Source of the DNA: Acinetobacter sp. | GTDB taxonomy: Bacteria > Pseudomonadota > Gammaproteobacteria > Pseudomonadales > Moraxellaceae | NCBI GenBank assembly: GCA_008017255.1 | Contig: SSHD01000070.1 | Location: forward strand, 1-13,212 | DNA length: 13,212 nucleotides | Direction of reading: 5' to 3' | Part shown: positions 1-6,791 of the stretch, in pieces | Layout: every line of letters starts with the position of its first letter | How positions within the stretch are numbered: position 1 is the stretch's first letter | Notes under the pieces: generated by a model | The model's input: the letters and a program-made list of their open reading frames with translations, nothing else | Database searches by the model: none | What the model was told of the DNA's origin: nothing | Program-made: the position numbers and the translations under genes

Positions 1-588
1 GGGGTATACCATGTTTTAAAACGGCATGGTATGAATCGATTACCCCAAAATCAGCGTAAACGTTCTATTCCTATTCCTCAACGTTATGAAAAACAAGTAC
101 CAGGGCATCACGTTCAAGTTGATGTAAAGTTTCTCTTTTTTAAAGATCAAAATGGAAAACAAGTCAAACGATATCAATATACCGCTATTGATGATGCAAC
201 TAGAATTAGGGCTTTAAAGATTTATGAGAAACATAATCAAGCCAATGCTATTGATTTCGTCAATTATGTGATCGACAAATTTCCTTTCCGTATTCATACC
301 ATTCAGACTGACAACTGTCATGAGTTTCAGTCTAAATTCCATTGGCATCTGAATGATCTTGCCGTTCATCATCGCTATATTAAACCCCGAACACCTAAAC
401 ATAACGGTAAGGTCGAACGATCTCATAAGACGGATAAAATGGAGTTCTACCAGCTATTAGACTACACCGATGATGTGGATTTAAAAGCTAAGCTGGCCGA
501 ATGGGAGGCATTTTACAATTATGCCCGACCTCATGCAGCCATGAATGGCAAAACACCCTATGAGCGATTAAAAGAAAAGTTATGCTAA
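1..588 (+). CDS. IS481-family DDE transposase, 5' truncated by window edge
   Basis: This is the C-terminal part of a DDE/RNase H-fold transposase that catalyses cut-and-paste or copy-out movement of an insertion sequence. The frame is open from base 1 to the TAA at 586-588, so the ATG at 31 is probably internal and the N-terminal helix-turn-helix lies outside the window. Counting from that ATG, the candidate catalytic triad is D31 (in QVDVKF), D94 (in QTDNCHEF) and E129 (in NGKVERSH). The run KPRTPKHNGKVERSHKTD followed by EFY and a late YNYARPH is characteristic of the IS481 group of integrase-core transposases. The Gly that normally follows TDN is Cys here, as noted in the findings. The right terminus is not certain: TCTTGGTGTCA at 591-601 is one candidate, but without the left end the inverted repeat cannot be matched. 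Family assignment is confident; completeness and activity are unknown. Confidence 0.88.
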   Translation, partial: GVYHVLKRHGMNRLPQNQRKRSIPIPQRYEKQVPGHHVQVDVKFLFFKDQNGKQVKRYQYTAIDDATRIRALKIYEKHNQANAIDFVNYVIDKFPFRIHTIQTDNCHEFQSKFHWHLNDLAVHHRYIKPRTPKHNGKVERSHKTDKMEFYQLLDYTDDVDLKAKLAEWEAFYNYARPHAAMNGKTPYERLKEKLC

Positions 589-601
589 AATCTTGGTGTC
601 A
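1..601 (+). mobile_element. Partial IS481-family insertion sequence (right part)
   Basis: The left edge of the window falls inside an insertion sequence whose transposase ends at 588. The right boundary is placed tentatively at 601, just after the stop codon, because IS481-type elements usually end within a few tens of bases of the transposase stop. The terminal inverted repeat and target duplication cannot be checked because the left end is absent. Confidence 0.5.
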
Positions 602-615
602 GTGGAGGTCCTATT

Positions 616-666
616 ATGCACATTTTTGATCGACCTCAATATCTTAAGCATTTCTTCAAATGTTGA
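616..666 (+). CDS. Possible 16-codon mini-ORF with strong Shine-Dalgarno
   Basis: An ATG at 616 opens a 16-codon frame (MHIFDRPQYLKHFFKC) ending in TGA at 664-666. GGAGG at 604-608 lies 7 bases upstream, which is an ideal ribosome-binding site and much better than those of several real genes in the window. The ORF lies just outside the probable IS end, and hairpin-forming sequence overlaps and follows its stop. It could be a leader peptide, a small protein, or the orphaned start of a gene lost on IS insertion. I recognise no family, and a chance SD-ATG pairing cannot be excluded. Confidence 0.25.
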   Translation: MHIFDRPQYLKHFFKC

Positions 667-672
667 AGGTTG

Positions 673-709
673 TATTTCAACAAACCGTTTAAACTGGTTG
701 TTTGAAATA
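673..709. terminator. 37-bp near-perfect palindrome, likely bidirectional terminator
   Basis: The arms TATTTCAA and TTGAAATA enclose a second dyad, AACC-GTTTAAAC-(T)GGTT, so the whole 37-bp stretch reads almost the same on both strands. It lies between the plus-strand IS/mini-ORF and the 3' end of the minus-strand acetyltransferase gene, which is where a shared terminator for convergent transcripts is expected. On the plus strand it is followed by a T-rich but interrupted stretch, so termination strength is uncertain. Confidence 0.5.
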
Positions 710-717
710 GTTAGATT

Positions 718-1161
718 TTATTTCAAAAAACAATGAAAGGTCTTAAATTCATCATCACGAATAAAGCCCATTTGCTCGTACAAGCGCTGTGATTGATAAT
801 TATTGCGCTGTGTTTCTAGGCTAATGCGCTGCGCATTTTCCTGCCGTGCAAAAAGAATGGCGGTATCAATCAATTGTTTGGCAGAACCTTGTTTGCGGTA
901 GGCTGGGGTAACATACACATCATCTAAAATATAATAGGTTTCACAAGACACAGTAGAAAATGCTCGATAAAGCAAAACAAAACCAGTAAACACATCATCT
1001 TTCATTTGTAGAAAAATGACACTGTCTTGGTTATCAAAAAGCTGTTGTAAAAATTGATAGGATTGCTCAAGCTGCGATGAAGCACCGTAGGATTGGCGGT
1101 ATTCGTCAAACAAAACAGCAAGTTGATGTAATTCTTCTTTTCTGGCGCGCTTTACAATCAT
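718..1161 (-). CDS. GNAT-family N-acetyltransferase
   Basis: This 147-residue protein is a single-domain GCN5-related N-acetyltransferase, which moves the acetyl group of acetyl-CoA to an amine. Motif A spans about residues 80-100 (DDVYVTPAYRKQGSAKQLI), with the pyrophosphate-binding RKQGSA loop at 89-94. Motif B has LYEQMGF at 127-133, including the usual Tyr. Length is normal for a minimal GNAT. The substrate cannot be told from sequence. The upstream gene on the same strand is a RelB-like RHH protein 98 bp away, so a toxin role as in TacT/AtaT systems is conceivable. However, the wide gap and the generic N-terminus (LAVLFDEYRQSYG) fit an ordinary metabolic or resistance-type acetyltransferase better. 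The ATG at 1161 has AGGA almost abutting it, so the ribosome-binding site is poor. Confidence 0.85.
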   Translation of the reverse strand: MIVKRARKEELHQLAVLFDEYRQSYGASSQLEQSYQFLQQLFDNQDSVIFLQMKDDVFTGFVLLYRAFSTVSCETYYILDDVYVTPAYRKQGSAKQLIDTAILFARQENAQRISLETQRNNYQSQRLYEQMGFIRDDEFKTFHCFLK

Positions 1162-1259
1162 TCCTGTTCATCCATACTGTTATAATTTTATTTGGACTGA
1201 CAGAATATCGAAAAAAATTGAGCTTAAAAAATAAAAACTTGTTTATAAATGCAACATTG

Positions 1260-1568
1260 TTAAGTTTTGTCACTTTCACCCAACAGCGCATTGAGTTCTT
1301 CAAATAAATCTTCGTGATCGTCTTCTATATCTAAGTTCGATGGGTGTTCATTACTGGCAGCAGCTTTAGACTTGCGCAGTTTCAGCAATTGCTCCATGTT
1401 GATATTTTGATTTTCAATAGCAAAGGGAATCGACTTGGTCAGCACCACTTGTTTAAAGAACAGGCGCACAGCTTGAGCAGGGGATATACCTAGTTGTTTA
1501 AACACAGCAAAGGCTTGTTTTTTTTCCTGTGAATCAAGCCGAACCTGATAGACTTCTGTTTTTCGCAT
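1260..1568 (-). CDS. RelB/DinJ-like ribbon-helix-helix antitoxin or regulator
   Basis: This protein is about 102 residues long. The N-terminal ~46 residues match the RelB/DinJ ribbon-helix-helix pattern: a short strand (TEVYQVRLD), a helix (KKQAFAVFKQLG), then ISPAQAVRLFFKQVVLTKSIPF. Such proteins dimerise, bind their own operator and neutralise a RelE/YafQ-type mRNase. The C-terminal half is unusual: a basic LRKSKAAAS stretch followed by an acidic tail (DIEDDHEDLFEELNALLG). No RelE-fold toxin is visible on either side; the next gene on the same strand is a GNAT acetyltransferase. I chose the ATG at 1568 rather than the TTG at 1583, because MRKTEVYQVRLD is the usual beginning of this family and neither site has a strong SD. 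It is probably an orphan antitoxin or a repurposed regulator. Confidence 0.75.
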   Translation of the reverse strand: MRKTEVYQVRLDSQEKKQAFAVFKQLGISPAQAVRLFFKQVVLTKSIPFAIENQNINMEQLLKLRKSKAAASNEHPSNLDIEDDHEDLFEELNALLGESDKT

Positions 1569-1604
1569 ACCCAATAAGACCAATAATTTTAGTTATCGTT
1601 TTGT

Positions 1605-1632
1605 ATTTTAAACCATTGCAATGTAATTTCAA
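1605..1632 (-). promoter_or_regulatory. Candidate sigma-70 promoter for the RelB-like gene
   Basis: On the minus strand TTGAAA (1632-1627) and TAAAAT (1610-1605) are separated by 16 bases, each matching the consensus at 5 of 6 positions. The predicted start lies near 1598, giving a leader of about 30 bases to the ATG at 1568. This is seen in sequence only, in an AT-rich region where chance matches are common. Confidence 0.4.
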
Positions 1633-1655
1633 TATTTTTGCAAGTAAATAATAGA

Positions 1656-2591
1656 TTATTTGTCATTACGTTGTGTTTGCAGTGTGAGTTCGCGCTTGGA
1701 ACTAAACTGCATGGTGCTGTTTAATATTGGGTCTATGAACAGAATGTGCTTGGCAAGCAATTGCAAAGGCTGATTAAAGTCATGATCGGCTTTGTGTGCT
1801 ACTGTGGGATAAAACGCATCGTTTAAAATTGGAATGCCTAAGAAATTTAAATGCACCCGCAGCTGATGTTGCTTACCCGTGTGCGGTTTAAGTTGGTATT
1901 TTGCCCATTGGAAATTATGCTCAAGTAGTTCGATATAAGTTTCAGAATTGCTAGCTTTGTTTGGGGCAGTGCGCATGGTGTAAAACGGCTGCCCTTTTTC
2001 TAAATGTAATTGCAGTGTTTGTGGAAAACTCAGTTCAGGTTTATACCCTGCTATAGCATGGTAGATTTTTTGTACTTTTCGATCTGCAAAAAGCTGTTGA
2101 TAGATACCGCGTGACTCAGGTCTTTTACTGAATAAAACCACACCTGCTGTTTCACGGTCTAGCCGATGAATCGGGGTTAAATCTGCATAGCTAGTTTGAT
2201 TTTTTAAACGCACCAACAAGGTTTCTTGCACATATTGTCCCGTCGGGTTCATGGTTAAAAAATGTGGTTTATCCACCACCAATAAATCATTATTTTCAAA
2301 TAAAATTTCATGTTGAAATGGCACATGTACTTCGTGTTTTAAAAACCGATAATAAAAAATATGTGTATTGGGTGTATAGGGATTATTGAGTTGTACGATT
2401 GTACCATCGGCGGCATAAATCAGCCGATCTGTAAAACGCTGTTGCCATTCACTGGCCTGAATATGCGGGAAATGCTGACATAGATATTCAAAAATCGTGT
2501 TACTTGCAGTTTGATAGGGTAAAAAAACTTTACTGGCGCTGACGCCTTGTATAAGTGGTGGGGTAAAGTTGTCAGAAGGCGAAATTTTCAT
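1656..2591 (-). CDS. RluA-family RNA pseudouridine synthase
   Basis: This 311-residue enzyme is predicted to isomerise uridine to pseudouridine in rRNA or tRNA. The catalytic motif HRLDRETAG is at residues 142-150, with D145 as the expected nucleophile. LLVVDKP at 103-109 and TGKQHQLRVHL near 238-249 are the other two hallmark motifs of the RluA/RluC/RluD group. The ~90 residues before the catalytic domain have the length of an S4-like or linker region but no clear S4 signature. The protein is longer than E. coli RluA, so I do not assign that symbol or a target base. The ATG is one base after the stop of the upstream gene (TAG-T-ATG), so the two are almost certainly co-transcribed and translationally coupled. 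Confidence 0.9.
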   Translation of the reverse strand: MKISPSDNFTPPLIQGVSASKVFLPYQTASNTIFEYLCQHFPHIQASEWQQRFTDRLIYAADGTIVQLNNPYTPNTHIFYYRFLKHEVHVPFQHEILFENNDLLVVDKPHFLTMNPTGQYVQETLLVRLKNQTSYADLTPIHRLDRETAGVVLFSKRPESRGIYQQLFADRKVQKIYHAIAGYKPELSFPQTLQLHLEKGQPFYTMRTAPNKASNSETYIELLEHNFQWAKYQLKPHTGKQHQLRVHLNFLGIPILNDAFYPTVAHKADHDFNQPLQLLAKHILFIDPILNSTMQFSSKRELTLQTQRNDK

Positions 2592-2592
2592 A

Positions 2593-3213
2593 CTAATGAG
2601 CAGAAGAATGAAAAAAAGGTGTAAATCCTTCGCTGAATATTTGAACCAGAGATCGGGGTGTTAGTACTTTGACATCTAAATCTGGTGATAATTCGATGCG
2701 ATTTGTATATCCATCAAACGACCAAACCAAATAATGATTTTGATTAAAAATAACGATAGCTTTTGACTCATATTCAAAAAAAGTTCCCACAGGTAAAGCA
2801 CATAGTTTGTCTTCAAATGTTTTCTTGTTTTTGTCTAAAGTTAAGCGATCTTGATGAATTTTTTTATCGATTACTTTTACAGAAAGTTTGATTCCTGCAT
2901 TAAGTTTATCTATCCAGACTTGTTTAAACTGATTGTGACGTTCAGTTTGACATTGCCAGCAAGGTCGATGACCGGCAGCAAAGGCAGTCGCTTCATCTAA
3001 AAAAAACAATTCAGAATATGAGTTGCCAAATACTTCTCTTTTAATGTTTTTGTGGGAAATGTTGCAAGTAATCCAAGAGGAGTTCTCGTACTGTCGAATA
3101 ATTTTCTTATCTGAGTTGTGCAATTTGCCACCACGATTGCCCATCAACGTCGCACTTTTAGACGGATGAGAGTTTAACTGTCCCCACGGGTCGACTCGAT
3201 TTTGTAGTGTCAT
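2593..3213 (-). CDS. Conserved uncharacterised protein with Ada-like CxxC segment
   Basis: This 206-residue soluble protein has no assigned function that I know of. It opens with NRVDPWGQL and a Gly-rich TLMGNRGGKLH stretch. It then has SSWITCNISHKNIKR (C50, H54) and FFLDEATAFAAGHRPCWQC (C85, C88). The AAGHRPCWQC run resembles the second half of the N-terminal zinc site of the Ada methyl-phosphotriester protein, which reads AAGFRPCKRC in that family. C50-x3-H54 falls where Ada has Cys-x3-Cys, so a C/H/C/C metal site is possible; this is inference. There is no signal peptide or membrane segment. AAAGG lies 9 bases before the ATG, a good ribosome-binding site. The downstream partner is the pseudouridine synthase gene, one base away. 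Expression and protein family look real; the function is unknown. Confidence 0.8.
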   Translation of the reverse strand: MTLQNRVDPWGQLNSHPSKSATLMGNRGGKLHNSDKKIIRQYENSSWITCNISHKNIKREVFGNSYSELFFLDEATAFAAGHRPCWQCQTERHNQFKQVWIDKLNAGIKLSVKVIDKKIHQDRLTLDKNKKTFEDKLCALPVGTFFEYESKAIVIFNQNHYLVWSFDGYTNRIELSPDLDVKVLTPRSLVQIFSEGFTPFFHSSAH

Positions 3214-3320
3214 ATTATGAGACCTTTAGCGTTTAAAAAGAATCAACTTCTTTCTATGGATTAGGCTTAAAAGCATAGCAATGTTATCATAGCTAGCATT
3301 GCAATTTTATTCTATTTGCC

Positions 3321-3797
3321 ATGTCATATTCTGTGAAATTGATTCTAAACAATGAACAAGACACGCAACATTTTGCACAAGTGCTATCGCAGCAGGTGCA
3401 GACAGGCGTGATATATTTAATTGGCGATTTAGGCGCAGGAAAGACTACATTTAGCCGTTATTTTTTGCAAAGTCTGGGGCATCAAGGCACGGTGAAAAGC
3501 CCGACTTATACGCTAGTCGAACCTTACACGATCAATAATCAAGAAATTTTCCACTTCGATCTTTATCGTGTCGATGACCCTTATGAATTAGAACTGATGG
3601 GCATTCGTGATTATTTAGAAACGCCAAATGCGTTATTTTTATTTGAATGGCCATCCAAAGGTGGCGATGAAATTCCAAGCGCCGATGTCATTATTGATAT
3701 ACAAAAATCAGAGGATGAATTGACGCGCTTGGCAACGGTAACAGTCAATTCTGAAGCCCTATATCAAACTTTGCAGGAACAATTGCATGGCGCATGA
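3321..3797 (+). CDS. tsaE: tRNA t6A biosynthesis ATPase TsaE
   Basis: TsaE (YjeE) is the cytoplasmic P-loop ATPase that works with TsaB, TsaC and TsaD to make N6-threonylcarbamoyladenosine at position 37 of ANN-decoding tRNAs. The 158-residue length is standard. The Walker A motif GDLGAGKTT is at residues 35-43, the switch-like SPTYTLVEPY at 60-69 and HFDLYRVDDPYEL at 78-90, all typical of the family. The first ATG with this N-terminus is at 3321 but has no obvious Shine-Dalgarno. The 3' end overlaps mutL by 11 bases in a different frame, which implies coupling. The order tsaE-mutL-miaA-hfq matches the conserved gammaproteobacterial cluster, here without amiB between tsaE and mutL. Confidence 0.97.
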   Translation: MSYSVKLILNNEQDTQHFAQVLSQQVQTGVIYLIGDLGAGKTTFSRYFLQSLGHQGTVKSPTYTLVEPYTINNQEIFHFDLYRVDDPYELELMGIRDYLETPNALFLFEWPSKGGDEIPSADVIIDIQKSEDELTRLATVTVNSEALYQTLQEQLHGA

Positions 3798-5748
3798 TTC
3801 AAGTCGTCGTATTCATACGCTCAACGCTGCTTTAGCCAACCAAATTGCAGCAGGTGAAGTGATTGAACGTCCATCATCGGTGGTTAAAGAATTATTAGAA
3901 AACTCGATTGATGCCGGGGCAAGTGAATTAATTATTCGAGTGGCGCAAGGTGGTTCTACGCTCATTGAAATCATTGACAATGGTCAGGGGATTCATGCCG
4001 AAGATTTACCCTTAGCGCTGATGCGTCATGCCACCAGCAAAATCCAAACTGCGGATGATTTACAGGCAATTGTCAGTTTGGGTTTTCGCGGCGAGGCTTT
4101 GGCATCTATTGCTGCGGTTTCACGGTTAACTTTAACTAGTAGCCAAACTGAAAACGGCGTGGGTTATCAAATTGAAGTCAATGGTACGGCGTTCGATCAT
4201 CAACAACTACAAGCGGTAGCAGCGCAAAAAGGCACCCATATTCGAGTGCAGGATTTATTTTTTAATGTACCCGCTCGGCGCAAATTTTTAAAAAAACCAA
4301 GCACAGAATTTGGACATATTGAAGAAATCGTCCGTCGTTTGGCATTAACTCATTTCGATATTCGCTTTGTACTGGAGCATAACGACAATATTCGTTTGAA
4401 TTTGCCAGTCGCCGATAGTGGTGAATTGCGTTATCAGCGCGTGCAACAATTACTGGGTCAGCAGTTCATTCAAAATGCCTATTGGATCGATACCAACAGC
4501 ATTAACATGCGTTTGTCCGGTTGGTTGGGACATCCTTCCGATGCACGTGCGCAGGCCGATTTGCAGTATGTGTATGTGAATGGTCGTATCGTGAAAGATA
4601 AAACCATTTCTCATGCGCTGCGTATGGCGTATGAGGGTATTTTGCATGGTCATCAACATTCATCTTATTTGTTGTTTTTAGAAGTTGATCCGGAAAATAT
4701 TGATGTCAATGTACATCCAACCAAACATGAAATTCGCTTTTTGAATCAACGTGAAGTGCATGAATTTGTACGTCATTATGCCAAAGCCACGTTATCGCAA
4801 TTTCAAACCGCCAGTGCAGACTTAGCCCAAGCCATGAAAGTGGATACGCTGGCAACCGATCATGCCAAGGATTTGCCGCAACCAAAATATCAGCAGCAGT
4901 TTCATTTACACCGTGCAGCCGTTGAGGTTGAGCCTCAACCCAATGCGCAATCGGCAGTATCGACAGTGTTATTGACCCAATTTAACCAAAGCAATCCGCA
5001 AGCCATTCAGTACCATTCCGCAGCATCGCAGCAAACGCCGTATAACGGTTCTGGACAACTCAATAATGCGTTAAAGCGTTATTTAGCGCCTTTGCGTGAA
5101 GATGAAGAAAGTCTCCCTTTATTAAAGGGAGATGTAGAGGGATTTAAACATCAAGTCGATGAATTTCCTTTGGGTATTGCCATTGCGCAACTGCATGGTA
5201 TTTATATTTTGGCGCAAAACACCGAAGGCTTAATTATTGTAGATATGCACGCCGCACATGAGCGCATTTTATTGCAACAAATGAAAGCAGCCTGGGATAA
5301 ACCTGAATTTTGGCGCTCGCAACAGCTGTTGATTCCTAAAGTGGTGTCGATTACGCGTATGCAAGCCATGCGGGTTGAAGAATTACAATCGCAATTGCAG
5401 CGTTTAGGCTTGGAAGTCGATGTCTATGGCGATGAGCAAGTCATTGTGCGCGGTGTACCCGCGATTTTGCATAAGGCCAATTTTCAAACCTTAATTCCTG
5501 AATTGCTGCACGACCTAGACCCGACTGACGAAGCCAGAGGCTTATTGCAAAAACGTGATGCACTGTTAGCTGGTATGGCGTGTCATGGGGCGGTGCGGGC
5601 GCATCGGCAACTGAGTTTATCTGAAATGAATGCCTTGTTGCGTCAGATGGAACAAACCGAATTTGCCAGCCAATGTAATCATGGTCGCCCGACTTGGCGT
5701 GCCTTTCCATTGCCGCAACTCGATAAATTATTTGCTCGAGGAGAGTAG
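3787..5748 (+). CDS. mutL: DNA mismatch repair protein MutL
   Basis: MutL links MutS mismatch recognition to strand incision and excision. The N-terminal GHKL ATPase shows ELLENSIDAG with E36 and N39, DNGQGI at 65-70, ATSKI at 82-86 and GFRGEALASIAAV at 99-111. The C-terminal dimerisation domain starts near residue 465. It carries DMHAAHE at 486-492, ACHGAVR around C599, CNHGRP at 630-635 and a final FAR. These correspond to the metal-binding motifs of endonuclease-type MutLs, with Met and Gln at two motif positions. The linker (about 340-460) is Gln/Ala-rich and low-complexity, and it contains a palindromic-repeat insertion encoding SLPLLKGDVEGF near residues 442-453. At 653 residues it is somewhat longer than E. 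coli MutL. Its start overlaps tsaE by 11 bases, and miaA follows after 6 bases. Confidence 0.98.
   Translation: MAHDSSRRIHTLNAALANQIAAGEVIERPSSVVKELLENSIDAGASELIIRVAQGGSTLIEIIDNGQGIHAEDLPLALMRHATSKIQTADDLQAIVSLGFRGEALASIAAVSRLTLTSSQTENGVGYQIEVNGTAFDHQQLQAVAAQKGTHIRVQDLFFNVPARRKFLKKPSTEFGHIEEIVRRLALTHFDIRFVLEHNDNIRLNLPVADSGELRYQRVQQLLGQQFIQNAYWIDTNSINMRLSGWLGHPSDARAQADLQYVYVNGRIVKDKTISHALRMAYEGILHGHQHSSYLLFLEVDPENIDVNVHPTKHEIRFLNQREVHEFVRHYAKATLSQFQTASADLAQAMKVDTLATDHAKDLPQPKYQQQFHLHRAAVEVEPQPNAQSAVSTVLLTQFNQSNPQAIQYHSAASQQTPYNGSGQLNNALKRYLAPLREDEESLPLLKGDVEGFKHQVDEFPLGIAIAQLHGIYILAQNTEGLIIVDMHAAHERILLQQMKAAWDKPEFWRSQQLLIPKVVSITRMQAMRVEELQSQLQRLGLEVDVYGDEQVIVRGVPAILHKANFQTLIPELLHDLDPTDEARGLLQKRDALLAGMACHGAVRAHRQLSLSEMNALLRQMEQTEFASQCNHGRPTWRAFPLPQLDKLFARGE
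5111..5145 (+). repeat. REP-like palindromic half-element inside mutL
   Basis: Within the mutL linker the DNA contains a perfect stem of TCTCCCTTTA / TAAAGGGAGA around a single T (5112-5132), followed by TGTAGAGGGATTT. This parallels the half-element at 10250-10283 between ppiB and lpxH, where the stem is TCCCCCTTTA / TAAAGGGGGA followed by TTTAGGGGGATT. The differences in the stem are compensatory, so pairing is kept. Here the element is read in frame as part of MutL. Confidence 0.65.
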
Positions 5749-5754
5749 TTTTAC

Positions 5755-6699
5755 ATGTCAAATCAATTGCCGGTAATTAACTTAATGGGACCGACTGCAA
5801 GTGGTAAAACCGCATTGGCATGTGAACTGTACGAGTGTGGCAATTTCGAGTTGATTTCGGTCGATTCCGCTTTGGTCTATAAAGATATGGATATTGGCAC
5901 TGCCAAGCCGACCAAAGCCGAGCAAGCACAATATCCACATCATTTAATTGATATTATTACACCGCTAGACGTGTATTCGGCAGCGCAATTTGTGGCAGAT
6001 GTTTGTCCTATAATTGACGATATGCACGCGCGTGGCAAAACACCGATTTTGGTCGGCGGTACGATGTTGTACTTTAAATCTTTACTTGAGGGTTTGGCGG
6101 ATAATTTACCTAATGCAGACCAAAGCATACGTGATGCCATTATGGCGCAAGCGGAAGCCGAAGGCTGGCAAGCGGTATTTGATGAGTTGGCGGCGGTAGA
6201 TAGCGATGCAGGGCAGAAATTTAAAGTATCAGATAAACAACGCATTATTCGCGCCTTAGAAGTGTTTCGAATAACGGGTCAGCCCATTACGCAATTACAA
6301 GCGCAACAACCGAAAAATCAACCCTATCGTTACATATTTCATAATTACGCCCTCATGCCAGATCGGTTAGAATTACATCAACGCATAGAGCAAAGATTAC
6401 GCACCATGTGGAGTATTGGTTTTTTAAGTGAAGTGGAGGGCTTAATTGAAAAATACGATTTGAATGATGATTTACCGTCTATGCGGTCTGTCGGTTATCG
6501 TCAAGCTTTAGATTTTTTATTAAAAAGTGATAAAAGTCACAAAAACAAAGAAGAAATGGAACATAAAGCGCTATTTGCGACACGGCAACTGGCCAAACGT
6601 CAATACACTTGGTTACGTTCTTTGCAGCAAATACACGATTTTAAAACTTACGACACGCTGTTGCAGGCGAAAGAAGACTTGCGAAACTTCTTTGGATAA
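5755..6699 (+). CDS. miaA: tRNA dimethylallyltransferase MiaA
   Basis: MiaA transfers the dimethylallyl group of DMAPP to A37 of tRNAs reading UNN codons, giving i6A, the precursor of ms2i6A. The 314-residue length is typical. The P-loop GPTASGKTA occupies residues 12-20, followed by [19 protein letters not shown], the family's acceptor and substrate motif with its catalytic Asp. Also seen are [24 protein letters not shown], the QRIIRALEV segment and the C-terminal [12 protein letters not shown] motif. The ATG follows GGAGAG (5740-5745) at a workable distance and lies 6 bases after the mutL stop, so it is in the same transcript. No frameshift or missing key residue was seen. Confidence 0.98.
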   Translation: MSNQLPVINLMGPTASGKTALACELYECGNFELISVDSALVYKDMDIGTAKPTKAEQAQYPHHLIDIITPLDVYSAAQFVADVCPIIDDMHARGKTPILVGGTMLYFKSLLEGLADNLPNADQSIRDAIMAQAEAEGWQAVFDELAAVDSDAGQKFKVSDKQRIIRALEVFRITGQPITQLQAQQPKNQPYRYIFHNYALMPDRLELHQRIEQRLRTMWSIGFLSEVEGLIEKYDLNDDLPSMRSVGYRQALDFLLKSDKSHKNKEEMEHKALFATRQLAKRQYTWLRSLQQIHDFKTYDTLLQAKEDLRNFFG

Positions 6700-6763
6700 C
6701 GCAAAATTCGCGAACTGTCTTTTTATAAAATTTTTAGTTGAAAAATAAAGATAGTTTTTGCGC

Positions 6764-6772
6764 TGATATAAA
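6764..6772 (+). promoter_or_regulatory. Candidate extended -10 promoter for hfq
   Basis: TGATATAAA fits an extended -10 (TGnTATAAT, one mismatch), located 20 bases before the hfq ATG in an AT-rich spacer. No good -35 is visible. Embedded hfq promoters are known in the miaA-hfq region of other gammaproteobacteria, which supports looking here. The leader would be very short, with the GGAG at 6782-6785 as ribosome-binding site. Confidence 0.3.
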
Positions 6773-6791
6773 TTTTTTTTTGGAGTTAACA

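Noticed and set aside
1077..1307. Overlapping short ORFs on both strands between the GNAT and RelB-like genes
   Set aside because: They overlap the starts and ends of real genes in other frames and lack family features or ribosome-binding sites.
6738..6791. 18-residue N-terminal extension of Hfq
   Set aside because: Hfq begins [10 protein letters not shown], and the GGAG site is correctly placed only for the ATG at 6792.
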